From NCBI RefSeq assembly GCF_002188635.1, contig NZ_NINX01000015.1, forward strand, positions 186,001 through 250,000: DNA of 64,000 nt, given 5' to 3'. The notes below the pieces were generated by a model. That model did not search any database and had not been told where the DNA came from. It was given only the letters and a program-made list of their open reading frames with translations. The translations under genes were made by a program, and so were the position numbers. Shown piece after piece: positions 18,930 through 29,740 of the stretch (positions are counted from its first letter, which is position 1; the number at the start of each line of letters is the position of its first letter). Origin of the DNA: Pigmentiphaga sp. NML030171. Lineage in GTDB: Bacteria > Pseudomonadota > Gammaproteobacteria > Burkholderiales > Burkholderiaceae_B.

Positions 18930-19025
18930 CGGCTACGCTGCGCCTGCGCGCCCGCCCGGCCCCGGCGCCCCGGACAAGACCGGATAAAGAAAATGAATGT
19001 CGAGTCAGCCTAGGTTGGCGGCGGG

Positions 19026-20840
19026 TCAGAACCTCTCTACCCGCTCCAGGATCTCCTGGCCATAGGCCTCGAGCTTGCGCGCCCCCACCCCGCTGATCGC
19101 CCCCAGTTCGGTCAGCGACGCAGGCCGCGCCAGGGCGATTTCCCGCAGGGTCGCATCATGGAAGATGACGTAGGCCGGCACGCCATGGCTGCGCGCCACT
19201 TCGCCCCGCCAGGTGCGCAGCGCGGTGAACAGCGCCTCGGCCTCTGGCGGCAGGGTAACGGCGGAACGGGCCCGCGAGCTTTCGCGCGCACGGGCCGGCT
19301 TGGCGGGCTCGCGCCGCAGCATCAGCGTGCGCTGGCCCTTGAGCACGCTGCGGCTACCCTCGGTCAGGGCCAGCGTGCCGAAGGCCTCGTGGTCCACCGT
19401 CAGCAGGCTTTGCGCGATCAACTGGCGCAGCACGTTGCGCCAGTCCTTCTCGCTCAGGTCCGCGCCTATGCCGAACACGCTGAGTTCGTCGTGCCGGTGC
19501 TGCTCGACCTTTTCGTTTCGCTTGCCGCGCAGGATGTCGATCACGTGCCCGGCGCCGAAACGCTGGCCGCGTTCTTTCCATAGCCGGTAGACCGCCGACA
19601 GGATCTTCTGCGCCGCCTCGGTGCCGTCCCAGGCCTGGGGCGGTTCCAGGCAGGTATCGCAATTGCCGCAGGCCTGCGAGGCCTGGCCGAAATACTGCAA
19701 CAGCCGCACGCGCCGGCACTCCACGGTCTCGCACAGCCCCAGCATCGCTTCTAGCATGGACGCCGAGCGGCGCTTGTAGGCCTCGTCGCCGGTCGACTCG
19801 TCGATCATGCGGCGCTGCTGCACCACGTCCTGCAAGCCATAGGCCATCCAGGCCGTGGCCGGCAGGCCGTCGCGTCCGGCCCGCCCGGTTTCCTGGTAGT
19901 AGCCTTCCACCGACTTGGGCAGGTCCAGGTGGGCGACGAAACGCACGTCGGGCTTGTCGATGCCCATGCCGAAGGCAATGGTGGCCACCATGACCACGCC
20001 GTCCTCGCGCAGGAAGCGCGCCTGGTTGGCCGCCCGCGTGGCGGCGTCCAGGCCGGCGTGGTAGGGCATGGCATCGATGCCCTGGGCCCGCAGCGCCTCG
20101 GCGGTTTCCTCGACCTTGGCGCGCGACAGGCAATAGACGATGCCGGAATCGCCCGCGTGCTCCTGCTTCAGGAAATCGAGCAACTGGCGGCGCGGATCGT
20201 TCTTTTCGACGATGCGGTAGCGGATGTTGGGGCGGTCGAAACTGGAGACGAAATGCTGCGCGTCCTCGAGCCCCAGCCGCTGGGCGATCTCGACCCGCGT
20301 CGCCTGGGTGGCGGTGGCCGTGAGGGCGATGCGGGGCACGTCCGGCCAGCGCTCGTGCAGCGCGGACAGGCCCAGGTATTCGGGCCTGAAGTCATGCCCC
20401 CATTGCGACACGCAGTGCGCTTCGTCGATCGCGAACAGGGCGATGCGGCCGCGCTCGAGCAGGGCCAGGCAGCGATCGGTCAACAGGCGCTCGGGCGCCA
20501 CGTACAGCAGGTCGAGCTCGCCGGCCACGAACGCGCGCTCGACCTCGCGCACACGCGCGAAGTCCTGGGTGGAGTTCAGGAAGGCCGCCCGCACGCCCAG
20601 TTCGGTCAAGGCATCGACCTGGTCCTGCATCAGCGCGATCAGGGGCGAGACGACCACGCCGGTTCCGCTGCGCACCAGTGCCGGTACCTGATAGCACAGG
20701 GACTTGCCCGCGCCGGTCGGCATCAGCACCAGCGCATCGCCGCCGCCGATCACGTGGTCGACGATCTCCTGCTGTGGTCCGCGGAACTGGTCGTAGCCGA
20801 AAACCCGGTTCAGGACCTCCAGCGCGCTGCCGTCAGCCAT
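19026..20840 (-). CDS. recQ: ATP-dependent DNA helicase RecQ
   Basis: This 604-residue 3'-5' DNA helicase acts in RecF-pathway recombination and fork repair. Walker A is PTGAGKS (41-47) and the DEAH box is [18 protein letters not shown]. Later helicase motifs include the TATATQATR and [11 protein letters not shown] stretches. The RecQ-C zinc site includes [12 protein letters not shown] and CGNCDTC, and a full C-terminal HRDC domain occupies about 525-604. It is the canonical length for bacterial RecQ. The ATG overlaps the last 8 bases of metC, which suggests translational coupling. Confidence 0.97.
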   Translation of the reverse strand: MADGSALEVLNRVFGYDQFRGPQQEIVDHVIGGGDALVLMPTGAGKSLCYQVPALVRSGTGVVVSPLIALMQDQVDALTELGVRAAFLNSTQDFARVREVERAFVAGELDLLYVAPERLLTDRCLALLERGRIALFAIDEAHCVSQWGHDFRPEYLGLSALHERWPDVPRIALTATATQATRVEIAQRLGLEDAQHFVSSFDRPNIRYRIVEKNDPRRQLLDFLKQEHAGDSGIVYCLSRAKVEETAEALRAQGIDAMPYHAGLDAATRAANQARFLREDGVVMVATIAFGMGIDKPDVRFVAHLDLPKSVEGYYQETGRAGRDGLPATAWMAYGLQDVVQQRRMIDESTGDEAYKRRSASMLEAMLGLCETVECRRVRLLQYFGQASQACGNCDTCLEPPQAWDGTEAAQKILSAVYRLWKERGQRFGAGHVIDILRGKRNEKVEQHRHDELSVFGIGADLSEKDWRNVLRQLIAQSLLTVDHEAFGTLALTEGSRSVLKGQRTLMLRREPAKPARARESSRARSAVTLPPEAEALFTALRTWRGEVARSHGVPAYVIFHDATLREIALARPASLTELGAISGVGARKLEAYGQEILERVERF

Positions 20841-22020
20841 GCGCCGCGGCCTTGTCGTGCAACAGGTCCAGTCCCTGGCGCAGGTCGGCGATCAGGTCGG
20901 CCGGATCCTCCAGGCCGATGTGCAGCCGCACGGCGGGCCCCTCGGGCTGCCACCTGGTGGCCGTGCGATAGGCCGCGGCATGCACGACCGTGATCAGGCT
21001 TTCGAAGCCGCCCCAGCTCGAACCGATGCCGAACAGTTTCAGGCCGTCGACGAAACGCGCCAGCGCGGCGTCGTCGACCGGCTTGAGCACCACCGAGAAC
21101 AGGCCCGAGGCGCCCCGGTAGTCGCGCTTCCAGAGCGCATGGCCGGGATCGCTTTCCAGCGCCGGATACAGCACCCGGGACACTTCCGGCTGGGCCTCGA
21201 GCCAGCGTGCCACCTGCAGCGCGTTGCGCTCGTGCTGGCGCAGGCGCACGCCCAGCGTGCGCAGGCCGCGCAGGGCCTGGTAGCAATCGTCGGGACTGAC
21301 GCTGTAGGCATAGTCGTACACCGTCTGGCGCACCGGCTTCCAATAGCGCTCGTTGGTGGCGACCACGCCTATCATCAGGTCGGAATGGCCGCCTATGTAC
21401 TTGGTGCCCGCATGGATGGAGATGTCCACGCCCAGTTCGAACGGCGAGGCGAAATACGGCGTGACCCAGGTATTGTCGGCCAGCACCGGGATGTCGCGCG
21501 CATGGGCCGCCGCCGCGATGGCGGGGATGTCCTGCATTTCGAAGGTGAGCGAACCCGGGGACTCGCAGAACACCGCGCCGGTGTTGTCGCGCAACAAACC
21601 AGCGATGCCGGCGCCGATGAGCGGATCGTAGTATTCGACATCGACCCCCAGGGGCACGAGCCTGCGGTCGCAGAAGCCGCGTGCCGGCGAATACGCCGAA
21701 TCGGCCACCAGCAGGTGCTGGCCCGGCTTGAGCACCGCCAGCAGGGCCACGACGATGGCCGACAGGCCGTTGGGCGTGGCCACCGCCTGGTGCGCGCCCT
21801 CGAGCCTGGCCACGGCCTCTTCGAAGGCGAAGGTCGTGGGCGTGCCGTGGCGGCCGTAGCTGACCGGCTTCTTCGTCAGGTCGCGCGGCGCCTCGTACGA
21901 CTCGATCGTGGGATGGATGACGGTGGAAGTGCGGAAGACGGGCGTGTTGACCATGCCGGCATAGGCTTCGGGAGCGCGTCCGGCATGCGCCAACAGCGTA
22001 TCGGGCTTGGGCATGGACAT
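20833..22020 (-). CDS. metC: Cystathionine beta-lyase
   Basis: This 395-residue PLP enzyme of the Cys/Met metabolism family cleaves cystathionine to homocysteine, pyruvate and ammonia. The PLP lysine is K207 in [12 protein letters not shown]. Upstream are the phosphate-binding TPNGLSAI and ADNTW motifs ([13 protein letters not shown], about 181-193), and YGRHGTPT (55-62) is the usual N-terminal substrate and cofactor loop. The MetC assignment over MetB or MetZ rests on overall pattern, including the SSWGGFESL stretch. An alternative ATG six bases downstream (22014) has slightly better ribosome spacing. The stop overlaps the recQ start by 8 bases. Confidence 0.92.
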   Translation of the reverse strand: MSMPKPDTLLAHAGRAPEAYAGMVNTPVFRTSTVIHPTIESYEAPRDLTKKPVSYGRHGTPTTFAFEEAVARLEGAHQAVATPNGLSAIVVALLAVLKPGQHLLVADSAYSPARGFCDRRLVPLGVDVEYYDPLIGAGIAGLLRDNTGAVFCESPGSLTFEMQDIPAIAAAAHARDIPVLADNTWVTPYFASPFELGVDISIHAGTKYIGGHSDLMIGVVATNERYWKPVRQTVYDYAYSVSPDDCYQALRGLRTLGVRLRQHERNALQVARWLEAQPEVSRVLYPALESDPGHALWKRDYRGASGLFSVVLKPVDDAALARFVDGLKLFGIGSSWGGFESLITVVHAAAYRTATRWQPEGPAVRLHIGLEDPADLIADLRQGLDLLHDKAAAHG

Positions 22021-22116
22021 CTCTGGCAGGTTCGGGCGGGTCGCCGATCACAGGGGATTTTAGCGAAGTCGGCTGGATATCGAAGCCGAAGCGGCGCCAA
22101 GCCGGACAAGAAGGCC

Positions 22117-22623
22117 TCACTGGGCCGCCCGTGCGTCCCCCTGGGCCAGGCTCGCGGCGATCCGGTCGACGATTTCCTCGGGCGTGCGCTCGGCATCGAC
22201 CACGATGCCCCGTCGGGGCACCTCCAGCGCCTGGAACTGGCTGCGCGCCAGGGCGGGATCGAAGAAATGCCCCCGGCGGCGAGCCAGCCGCCGCATGACC
22301 GTCTCGTAGGAAACGTTCAGGTGGACGAACACGACGTCCTCGCCGGGCCGGGCCAGCGCGTCGCGATAGCGCTGCCGCAGGGCGGAACAACTGAACACGT
22401 GGGTGCGGCCGCCGGCCAGGACGGTCTCGATGGCGGCGCGCATGGCTCGCAGCCATGGTTCCCGATCGGCGTCGCCCAGCGCCACCCCGCGCGACATCTT
22501 CTCGATGTTGGCCTCGGGATGGAACTCGTCCGCGTCCGAATAGCCGCAGCGCAGGCGGGCGGCCAGCAGCTTGCCTATGGTCGTCTTGCCGCTGCCCGAT
22601 ACTCCCATGATGATCACCACCAT
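22117..22623 (-). CDS. gntK: Gluconokinase (GntK/IdnK type)
   Basis: This 168-residue kinase phosphorylates D-gluconate to 6-phosphogluconate. Walker A is GVSGSGKT (7-14), then DADEFHPEANIEKMSRGVAL gives the substrate loop, and CSALRQRYRD the conserved core. FVHLNVSYETVMRRLARRRGHFF is typical of the family. GGGAGA precedes the ATG at 22623; the frame is open further upstream but that region contains the terminator of the next gene. No gluconate transporter or Entner-Doudoroff gene is adjacent. It lies 96 bases before metC on the same strand but shows no sign of joint function. Confidence 0.93.
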   Translation of the reverse strand: MVVIIMGVSGSGKTTIGKLLAARLRCGYSDADEFHPEANIEKMSRGVALGDADREPWLRAMRAAIETVLAGGRTHVFSCSALRQRYRDALARPGEDVVFVHLNVSYETVMRRLARRRGHFFDPALARSQFQALEVPRRGIVVDAERTPEEIVDRIAASLAQGDARAAQ

Positions 22624-22698
22624 GACCGTCTCCCGTGGCGGCCGTCCGCAATATCGGCCGGAAAACCCCTCTTCTCGCAAGAAACGTACCTCATTGCG

Positions 22699-22730
22699 CA
22701 AAAAAAACCGGCGCATCGCTGCGCCGGTTT
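22699..22730 (-). terminator. Intrinsic terminator after the Spy-like gene
   Basis: A perfect 11-bp stem (22705-22715 with 22720-22730) and a four-base loop is followed on the minus strand by an uninterrupted run of U residues. It lies 16 bases after the Spy-like stop and is the clearest intrinsic terminator in the window. Confidence 0.9.
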
Positions 22731-22745
22731 TCCGGTCCGCCGTGA

Positions 22746-23327
22746 TCAGCTTTTGGACGGAGCATCCTGACGGCGATGCTCGCGCATGCGGTCGCCCCGT
22801 TCCAGGCGCTGCTTGACCGCGTCGGTCACGACCTGCTTTTGCTTGCCGTCCAGCGAATCATAGGCGGCCAGCCAGGCGTCCCGGGCGGCATCCAGCTTGG
22901 GCTTGACGGCCGCGCGTTCGGCGTCGTGCCGGGCACTCAGCGCCCGCAGGTCCAGGGGACCGGCGGCGACCTGCGTGCGCAGGGCCTTGATGCCTTCCTC
23001 GCGCTGCGCCCGCATGGCCTGGCCGGCCTCGCGACTGGCGCTCTGCGCCGCATCCCACAGCTTCTGCTGCGAATCGGTCAGGTTCAGCCTGGACTTCAGG
23101 TGTCCCAGCATGGCCAGTGGCGACTGCTCCATGCCGCCCCGGAAGAAGTGATGTCCCTTGGCTCCATGGTGGCCCATGGGGCCCCGATGGCGTTCCGGCG
23201 CGGGCTTCTGTTCGGCCTGCGTGGTATTGTCGCCCGCGGCCTGGGCATGGGCGGCCTGCAGCACGCCTGCGCCCCCGGTAGCCAGGGCCAGCGACAGCGC
23301 GATCGTACGAAGGGCGTTCTTGGTCAT
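22746..23327 (-). CDS. Spy/CpxP-like periplasmic LTxxQ protein
   Basis: This 193-residue secreted protein has a signal peptide ending at about residue 28-30 (AAHAQA). Next comes a His/Gly-rich stretch (GPMGHHGAKGHHFF, about 56-69), then a long alpha-helical LTxxQ domain (LNLTDSQQKLWDAAQ near 88-102) and a highly charged tail. Spy and CpxP are ATP-independent periplasmic chaperones or stress sensors. The ATG at 23327 has AAGGAG; a longer frame from 23429 lacks a signal peptide. It is divergent from a two-component system, the arrangement of cpxP-cpxRA, so mutual regulation is likely. The histidines may bind metal; that is inference. Confidence 0.85.
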   Translation of the reverse strand: MTKNALRTIALSLALATGGAGVLQAAHAQAAGDNTTQAEQKPAPERHRGPMGHHGAKGHHFFRGGMEQSPLAMLGHLKSRLNLTDSQQKLWDAAQSASREAGQAMRAQREEGIKALRTQVAAGPLDLRALSARHDAERAAVKPKLDAARDAWLAAYDSLDGKQKQVVTDAVKQRLERGDRMREHRRQDAPSKS

Positions 23328-23479
23328 TGCATTACTCCTTGTCGACACCGCATCGGACTGCGGCGGTGAGGGCATTCTTGTTCCAGACCCGTTTCGGACC
23401 GGTTGCGGGGCGGGGCCCATCTGTTTCAACCGATTTCAGGCAGCTTGCGGGTCCTGCCCCGCCACGCGAACATTCCCCC

Positions 23480-24226
23480 ATGGAAAAATCCGCCATCAAA
23501 CTGCTCGTGGTCGATGACGACCCGGCTCTGCGCCAGCTCCTGGCCGACTACCTGAACAAGCAGGGCTACGACACACTGCTGGCGCCGGACGCCACCGACC
23601 TGGAAGCGCGCATCACCCGCTACGCGCCCGCCCTGCTGGTGCTCGACCGCATGCTGCCGGGCGGCGACGGCGCGGAAGCCTGCCGCCGCCTGCGCGAACG
23701 CGGCGAGGACCTGCCCGTGATCCTGCTGACCGCGCGCGACGAGACGGTGGACCGCATCATCGGCCTGGAATCCGGCGCCGACGACTACCTGGGCAAGCCC
23801 TTCGATCCGCGCGAGCTGCTCGCCCGCATCGAGGCGGTGCTGCGGCGCAAGAGCGGCCCCTCGGCGCTGGTCAAGGACGCCCCGGTCTCGTTCGGCCCCT
23901 TCATCTTCGACGCCAAGGCCCGCACCCTGCATCGCGGAGCCGAGCAGGTACGCCTGACCGGCGGCGAATTCAACTTGCTGGAGGCCCTGCTGCGCAACGC
24001 GGGCAAGCCGCTTTCGCGCGAGAGGCTGCTGGCCCTGGCGCGCGACGACGAGGCCGGCGAGCGCAACGACCGCGCCATCGACATCGCCATCCTGCGCCTG
24101 CGCCGCGCCATCGAGGACGACCCCAAGCAGCCGAAATGGATCCAGACCGTCTGGGGCATCGGCTATCGGTTCTCTCCCCTGGCCCCGAACGACGATCCGG
24201 CGCCGGCCTCGCCGTCCCTGCCATGA
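23480..24226 (+). CDS. OmpR-family response regulator
   Basis: This 248-residue regulator has a receiver domain (about 6-120) with acidic residues D12-D14, phosphorylation site D56 (VLDRMLPGG) and conserved K106 (GKPFDP). A winged-helix DNA-binding domain follows (about 140-235, ending IQTVWGIGYRF). Its stop overlaps the start of the histidine kinase gene (ATGA), so the two are translationally coupled. The gene is divergent from the Spy-like gene across about 150 bases; the regulator probably acts there in response to envelope conditions. No strong ribosome site precedes the ATG at 23480, but this start gives the proper receiver N-terminus. Confidence 0.93.
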   Translation: MEKSAIKLLVVDDDPALRQLLADYLNKQGYDTLLAPDATDLEARITRYAPALLVLDRMLPGGDGAEACRRLRERGEDLPVILLTARDETVDRIIGLESGADDYLGKPFDPRELLARIEAVLRRKSGPSALVKDAPVSFGPFIFDAKARTLHRGAEQVRLTGGEFNLLEALLRNAGKPLSRERLLALARDDEAGERNDRAIDIAILRLRRAIEDDPKQPKWIQTVWGIGYRFSPLAPNDDPAPASPSLP

Positions 24227-25725
24227 ACGCACCCGCGCGCCGAGGCTGGGCGGGCCGCCTGGTGCCGCGCTCGCTGCGCGCGCGCCTCGTCCTGCTGATC
24301 CTGGGCGCGGTGCTGGTCGCGCAGGCCACGACCTTCCTGGCCATCGAGCACTACCGCCGCAACGTCCTCGAGAACGTCACCCCGGACCTCATGGCGACCA
24401 CGATACGCACCCTGCGCGCGTCCATCGCGCAGATCGACGAGAGCGAGCGCGCCGCCTTCGTCGCGGCGGCCTCCCAGGGCGAGTGGCGGCTGGTCTCCCG
24501 CCCCATCCCGCCCCGGCCCCGGCCGGGCGAGCCCCCACGGCGGGAAGGCCGCCCGGCCCACCCCCGGTTCGAACCGCTGCCTGGGGGCCGCATGCCGCCC
24601 GACTACCGGTCCGGCGAATTCCGCTTCGGCCCCGAGCGCCGCGGCCCGCGCGAGGCCCCGCGCTGGGCCGACGACGACCCCCGCCACGCCATGCGGGGCC
24701 TGATCCAGCGCCTGAACGCCCAGTTGGCGGACGGCTCGCGGGTAGCGCTGTCCCGCGGCCCCGAACCCGCCCTGTTCATCTCCCTCACGCCCGGCCTGGG
24801 CAATGACGACGAACCGCTCATGCGGTCCTGGCTGGTCATCTCGCTCGAACGCATCAGCCCGCCCGTCAAGACGCCCCTGATCGTCATGTGGCTGGGCGGG
24901 GTCGGCGCGATCCTGCTGCTGGCCGCCTGGTTCTCCTGGCACATCACGCGCCCCATCACCTCGCTCGCCCATGCCGCCGATCGCCTCGCGGCCGGCAAGC
25001 CGGAGCGGGTGGAACCGGCCGGCCCGCACGAGACCCAGGTCCTGGGCGAACGCTTCAACGCCATGCTCGATGCGCTGAACGAGTCCGACAAGGTGCGCCG
25101 CACGCTGCTGGCCGGCCTGCCGCACGACCTCAAGGGCCCGCTGTCCAGGATGCGCCTGCGCACCGAGATGGTCGACGATCCGGCGCTCAAGGACGGCCTG
25201 CGGCAGGACGCCGAGGACATGCAGCACATCGTCGACCAGTTCATCGGCTTCGTGCGCGGCACCGACCGCGCCACCTACCATTTCACCCCCATCGACCTGG
25301 GCGACTGGCTGCGGGAACGGATCCACGCCTGGCAAGGCACCGGCAGCCAGATCGACTATCCGTCCCCCCCCACCGGCGAGATCGTGGTCAACGCCGACGC
25401 CGTCGCGCTGGCGCGGCTGGTCGACAACCTGATCCAGAACGCCATGCAGCACGGCGCCCCGCCCCTGGAGATCACCCTGGAAGCCCGCTCCGGCGAGGCC
25501 CGCCTGGGCGTGCGCGACCATGGCCCGGGCATCAGCCCCGACCGCTACGAAGACGCCCTGCGCCCCTTCTCCCGCCTGGACCCCGCCCGCAGCCGCACCG
25601 GCAACGTCGGCCTGGGCCTCGCCCTGGTCGACGCCATCGCCCGCGCCCACGGCGGCCGGATCGTCCTGGAAACCCCGGCAGGCGGCGGCCTGCGGGTCAT
25701 CGCGGCCATCCCCCTCCCCCCCTGA
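24223..25725 (+). CDS. Sensor histidine kinase with proline/arginine-rich periplasmic domain
   Basis: This 500-residue inner-membrane kinase has two membrane segments (about 22-42 and 218-238) enclosing a periplasmic domain of about 175 residues. The stretch 92-148 is strongly rich in Pro, Arg and Gly. HAMP (about 239-292), H-box with H301 (GLPHDLKGPLSRM), then the ATPase domain with N (NLIQNAMQH), G1 (DHGPGI) and G2 (GLGLALVD) boxes. It overlaps the response regulator by four bases. The low-complexity periplasmic insert is odd and may be a disordered ligand or metal sensor region. The partner Spy-like gene lies on the other side of the regulator. Confidence 0.93.
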   Translation: MNAPARRGWAGRLVPRSLRARLVLLILGAVLVAQATTFLAIEHYRRNVLENVTPDLMATTIRTLRASIAQIDESERAAFVAAASQGEWRLVSRPIPPRPRPGEPPRREGRPAHPRFEPLPGGRMPPDYRSGEFRFGPERRGPREAPRWADDDPRHAMRGLIQRLNAQLADGSRVALSRGPEPALFISLTPGLGNDDEPLMRSWLVISLERISPPVKTPLIVMWLGGVGAILLLAAWFSWHITRPITSLAHAADRLAAGKPERVEPAGPHETQVLGERFNAMLDALNESDKVRRTLLAGLPHDLKGPLSRMRLRTEMVDDPALKDGLRQDAEDMQHIVDQFIGFVRGTDRATYHFTPIDLGDWLRERIHAWQGTGSQIDYPSPPTGEIVVNADAVALARLVDNLIQNAMQHGAPPLEITLEARSGEARLGVRDHGPGISPDRYEDALRPFSRLDPARSRTGNVGLGLALVDAIARAHGGRIVLETPAGGGLRVIAAIPLPP

Positions 25726-25739
25726 CCCCACCCCGCCAG

Positions 25740-25880
25740 CCGGACCTCCCTCAGGCACTGCGGATCCGCTCCGCCGGTCCGCCAGTGCCGCCCCAAGGCG
25801 GGTCCCGGCCCCCTTGGGGGGCTGCCGCGCAGCGGCCGGGGGCTCACCATGTCGGGCGCGCGCGGCGCGTAGGGGGACCA
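25740..25880. repeat. GC-rich intergenic repeat, copy 2
   Basis: This partial relative of copies 1 and 3 lies between the kinase and glnS. It contains GCGGATCCGCTCCGCCGGTCC, a CCCCCTTGGGGGG hairpin, an inverted pair around GCTGCCGCGCAGC, and the closing GCGCGTAGGGGGA. The opening CCCCCTACG end is not recognised. It ends about 50 bases before the chosen glnS start. Confidence 0.6.
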
Positions 25881-25930
25881 GCGTTATGGCAAAATCGAAG
25901 CAAGGACCAGTTCGTCCACCCCTATTTCCA

Positions 25931-27694
<1,764 letters not shown>

Positions 27695-27696
27695 TC

Positions 27697-27990
27697 GTCC
27701 CCCCCTACGCGCTGACGCGCGCAAGGAAAGCCCACCCCCTACGCCCTCCGGGCGCCCCCTCAAGGGGGCGATGCGGGTGGACCGGCAAAGCCGGATCCAC
27801 CGCATCCTGCGGTCTAGAGTTTTTATCTTGGATTGGGGTACCTGTGCTTCGCTGGCTGCCAGCGGTAGCAGCGGTGCATCAAACCAAGAAAGCCGCACTA
27901 GACCCAGGAAACCGCGGATCTGGCTCCGCCAGTCCGCTGGTTTCGCCCCCTGGGGGGGGCGCCCGAAGGGCGTAGGGGGGGGACCTCCCT
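27697..27990. repeat. GC-rich intergenic repeat, copy 3 (longest)
   Basis: The 415-base glnS-minC gap begins with this element. It opens with CCCCCCTACGCGCTGACGCGC, then CCCCCTACGCCCTCCGGGCG and a CCCCTCAAGGGGG hairpin. GGTGGACCGGCAAAGCCGG follows, then an AT-richer middle (27815-27860) and inverted closing parts CCCCCTGGGGGG and CGCCCGAAGGGCGTAGGGGG. The long range pairing of both ends would fold the whole element. No coding frame is evident. Confidence 0.7.
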
Positions 27991-27992
27991 AG

Positions 27993-28057
27993 CCCCGGCG
28001 TGGGCGTTAGCGGTTGTGTCGGTGGGGCCGACACAACCGCTAACGCCCACGCCGGGG
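27993..28057. repeat. Perfect 30-bp inverted repeat with 5-base loop before minC
   Basis: Arms 27993-28022 and 28028-28057 are exact reverse complements and enclose the loop TGGGG. It follows copy 3 of the GC-rich repeat and ends 52 bases before the minC start, next to a palindrome CTACCGGTAG (28061-28070) and a -10-like TAGAAT (28068-28073). No U-run follows, so it is not an ordinary terminator. It is the strongest potential hairpin in the window. Confidence 0.9.
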
Positions 28058-28109
28058 CGCCTACCGGTAGAATCTGCATTTTGCGCATTTGCGCCGTCCG
28101 GCGCCGCCC

Positions 28110-28901
28110 ATGGAAGCCAGTCCCGTACTTGATATCAAGAGCACCTCGCTCTACGCCATCCGCGTGGTGTTGCATTCTTCCGACCTCCAGGCCGTGCTGG
28201 CCGCGCTGGACCAGCGGATGGAGGAGGCAGCCGGCTTCTTCGAAGACGAACCGGTGGTCATCGACGCCTCTCGGCTGACCGAACCGCTCGACTGGAACCA
28301 ATTGGCCGAGGCCCTGAAGCGGCACGGCTTGCCGACCATAGGCATCATGGCTCCGGCGGATCTGGCCGAATCGGCGCGCCAGGCCGGCCTGGCCCTGTTG
28401 TCGCTGCCCGCCGCGCCGGCCCGGTCGCCCGCGCCCGAGCCCGAGGCCGCCGCCGAGCCGGAACCCGCGCCAGCCGCCCAGGCGCCGGCTCCCGCCCCCA
28501 GCCAGCCGGAAACGCCGCCCGCCACCGAAACCGTGGCCGAGCAGCCGCCCGCGGCGCCGCATGCCGTGCCGACCATGGTCATCGACAAGCCCCTGCGCTC
28601 GGGCCAGCGGGTCTACGCCCGCCATGCCGACCTGATCGTCATGGGCGTGGTCAGCCACGGCGCCGAGGTCATCGCCGACGGCAACATCCATGTCTACGGC
28701 CCGCTGCGCGGCAAGGCCATGGCCGGCGCCCGCGGCGACACCAAGGCACGCATCTATACCACCCGGCTCGAAGCCGAGCTGGTCGCCGTCGCCGGCGTGT
28801 ACCGCACGCTGACCACGGCGCTTTCCCCCGACATCCAGGACAAACCGGCATTGATCCGCCTCGACGGCGAGAAATTGCTGGTCGAACCGTTGCCCATCTA
28901 A
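28110..28901 (+). CDS. minC: Septum site-determining protein MinC
   Basis: This 263-residue inhibitor of FtsZ assembly is recruited to the membrane by MinD. The N-terminal FtsZ-inhibiting domain covers about 1-100. An unusually long Ala/Pro/Glu-rich linker follows (about 101-155), then the C-terminal beta-helix domain for MinD binding and dimerisation (about 156-263; RSGQRVYARHADLIVMGVVS and YGPLRGKAMAGARGD). It is longer than the E. coli protein because of the linker. The ATG at 28110 is chosen; a TTG at 28089 in frame would extend it by seven residues. First gene of minCDE, 20 bases before minD. Confidence 0.95.
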   Translation: MEASPVLDIKSTSLYAIRVVLHSSDLQAVLAALDQRMEEAAGFFEDEPVVIDASRLTEPLDWNQLAEALKRHGLPTIGIMAPADLAESARQAGLALLSLPAAPARSPAPEPEAAAEPEPAPAAQAPAPAPSQPETPPATETVAEQPPAAPHAVPTMVIDKPLRSGQRVYARHADLIVMGVVSHGAEVIADGNIHVYGPLRGKAMAGARGDTKARIYTTRLEAELVAVAGVYRTLTTALSPDIQDKPALIRLDGEKLLVEPLPI

Positions 28902-28921
28902 CTCATAAGGACCCACTCCCC

Positions 28922-29737
28922 ATGGCACGTATCGTTGTCGTGACTTCAGGCAAAGGCGGCGTCGGCAAGACCACCACCAGCGCCAGTTTCGCTGCAGGGC
29001 TGGCGCTGCGCGGCCACAAGACGGCAGTCATCGATTTCGACGTCGGCCTGCGCAACCTCGATCTCATCATGGGTTGCGAGCGCCGCGTGGTCTACGACCT
29101 GATCAACGTCATCCAGGGCGAAGCCACCCTGAACCAGGCCCTGATCCGCGACAAGCAGCTCGACAACCTCTACATCCTGCCGGCCTCGCAAACGCGCGAC
29201 AAGGATGCCCTGACGCAGGAAGGGGTCGAGAAGGTCATGGAAGGGCTGAAGGAAATGGACTTCGCCTACATCGTCTGCGATTCGCCCGCGGGCATCGAAT
29301 CGGGCGCGCTGATGGCGGCCTACTTCGCCGACGACGCGCTGGTCGTGACCAACCCGGAAGTCTCGTCGGTGCGCGATTCGGACCGCATCCTGGGCATCCT
29401 GTCGGCCAAGTCGCGCCGCGCCGTCAACAGCGAGGAACCGGTCAAGGAACACCTGCTCCTGACGCGCTACAACGCCAAGCGCGTGGCCGACGGCGAAATG
29501 CTGTCACTCAAGGACGTCGAGGACATCCTGCGCATCAAGCTGATCGGCGTCATTCCCGAATCCGAAGACGTGCTGCAAGCCTCGAACCAGGGCCTGCCCG
29601 CCATCCACCTGAAGGGTACCTCGGTGGCCGAAGCCTACCAGGACGTCGTCGCCCGCTACCTGGGCGAGGACAAACCGCTGCGTTTCGTCGATTACGAAAA
29701 GCCCGGCCTGTTCAAGCGTCTGTTCGGAGGGAAATAA
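28922..29737 (+). CDS. minD: Septum site-determining ATPase MinD
   Basis: This 271-residue ParA/MinD ATPase oscillates on the inner membrane with MinE and carries MinC. The deviant Walker A is GKGGVGKTT (10-18), followed by switch I (DFDVGLRNLD) and switch II (DSPAGIESGA). The C-terminal amphipathic membrane helix is KPGLFKRLFGGK. A good AAGGA lies before the ATG. It is three bases from minE, and the minE ribosome site (GGAGGG) is inside the minD end. Confidence 0.98.
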   Translation: MARIVVVTSGKGGVGKTTTSASFAAGLALRGHKTAVIDFDVGLRNLDLIMGCERRVVYDLINVIQGEATLNQALIRDKQLDNLYILPASQTRDKDALTQEGVEKVMEGLKEMDFAYIVCDSPAGIESGALMAAYFADDALVVTNPEVSSVRDSDRILGILSAKSRRAVNSEEPVKEHLLLTRYNAKRVADGEMLSLKDVEDILRIKLIGVIPESEDVLQASNQGLPAIHLKGTSVAEAYQDVVARYLGEDKPLRFVDYEKPGLFKRLFGGK

Positions 29738-29740
29738 TCG

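Noticed and set aside
28089-28109. TTG start for MinC adding seven residues
   Set aside because: The ATG at 28110 gives the usual N-terminus and the extra residues match nothing known.
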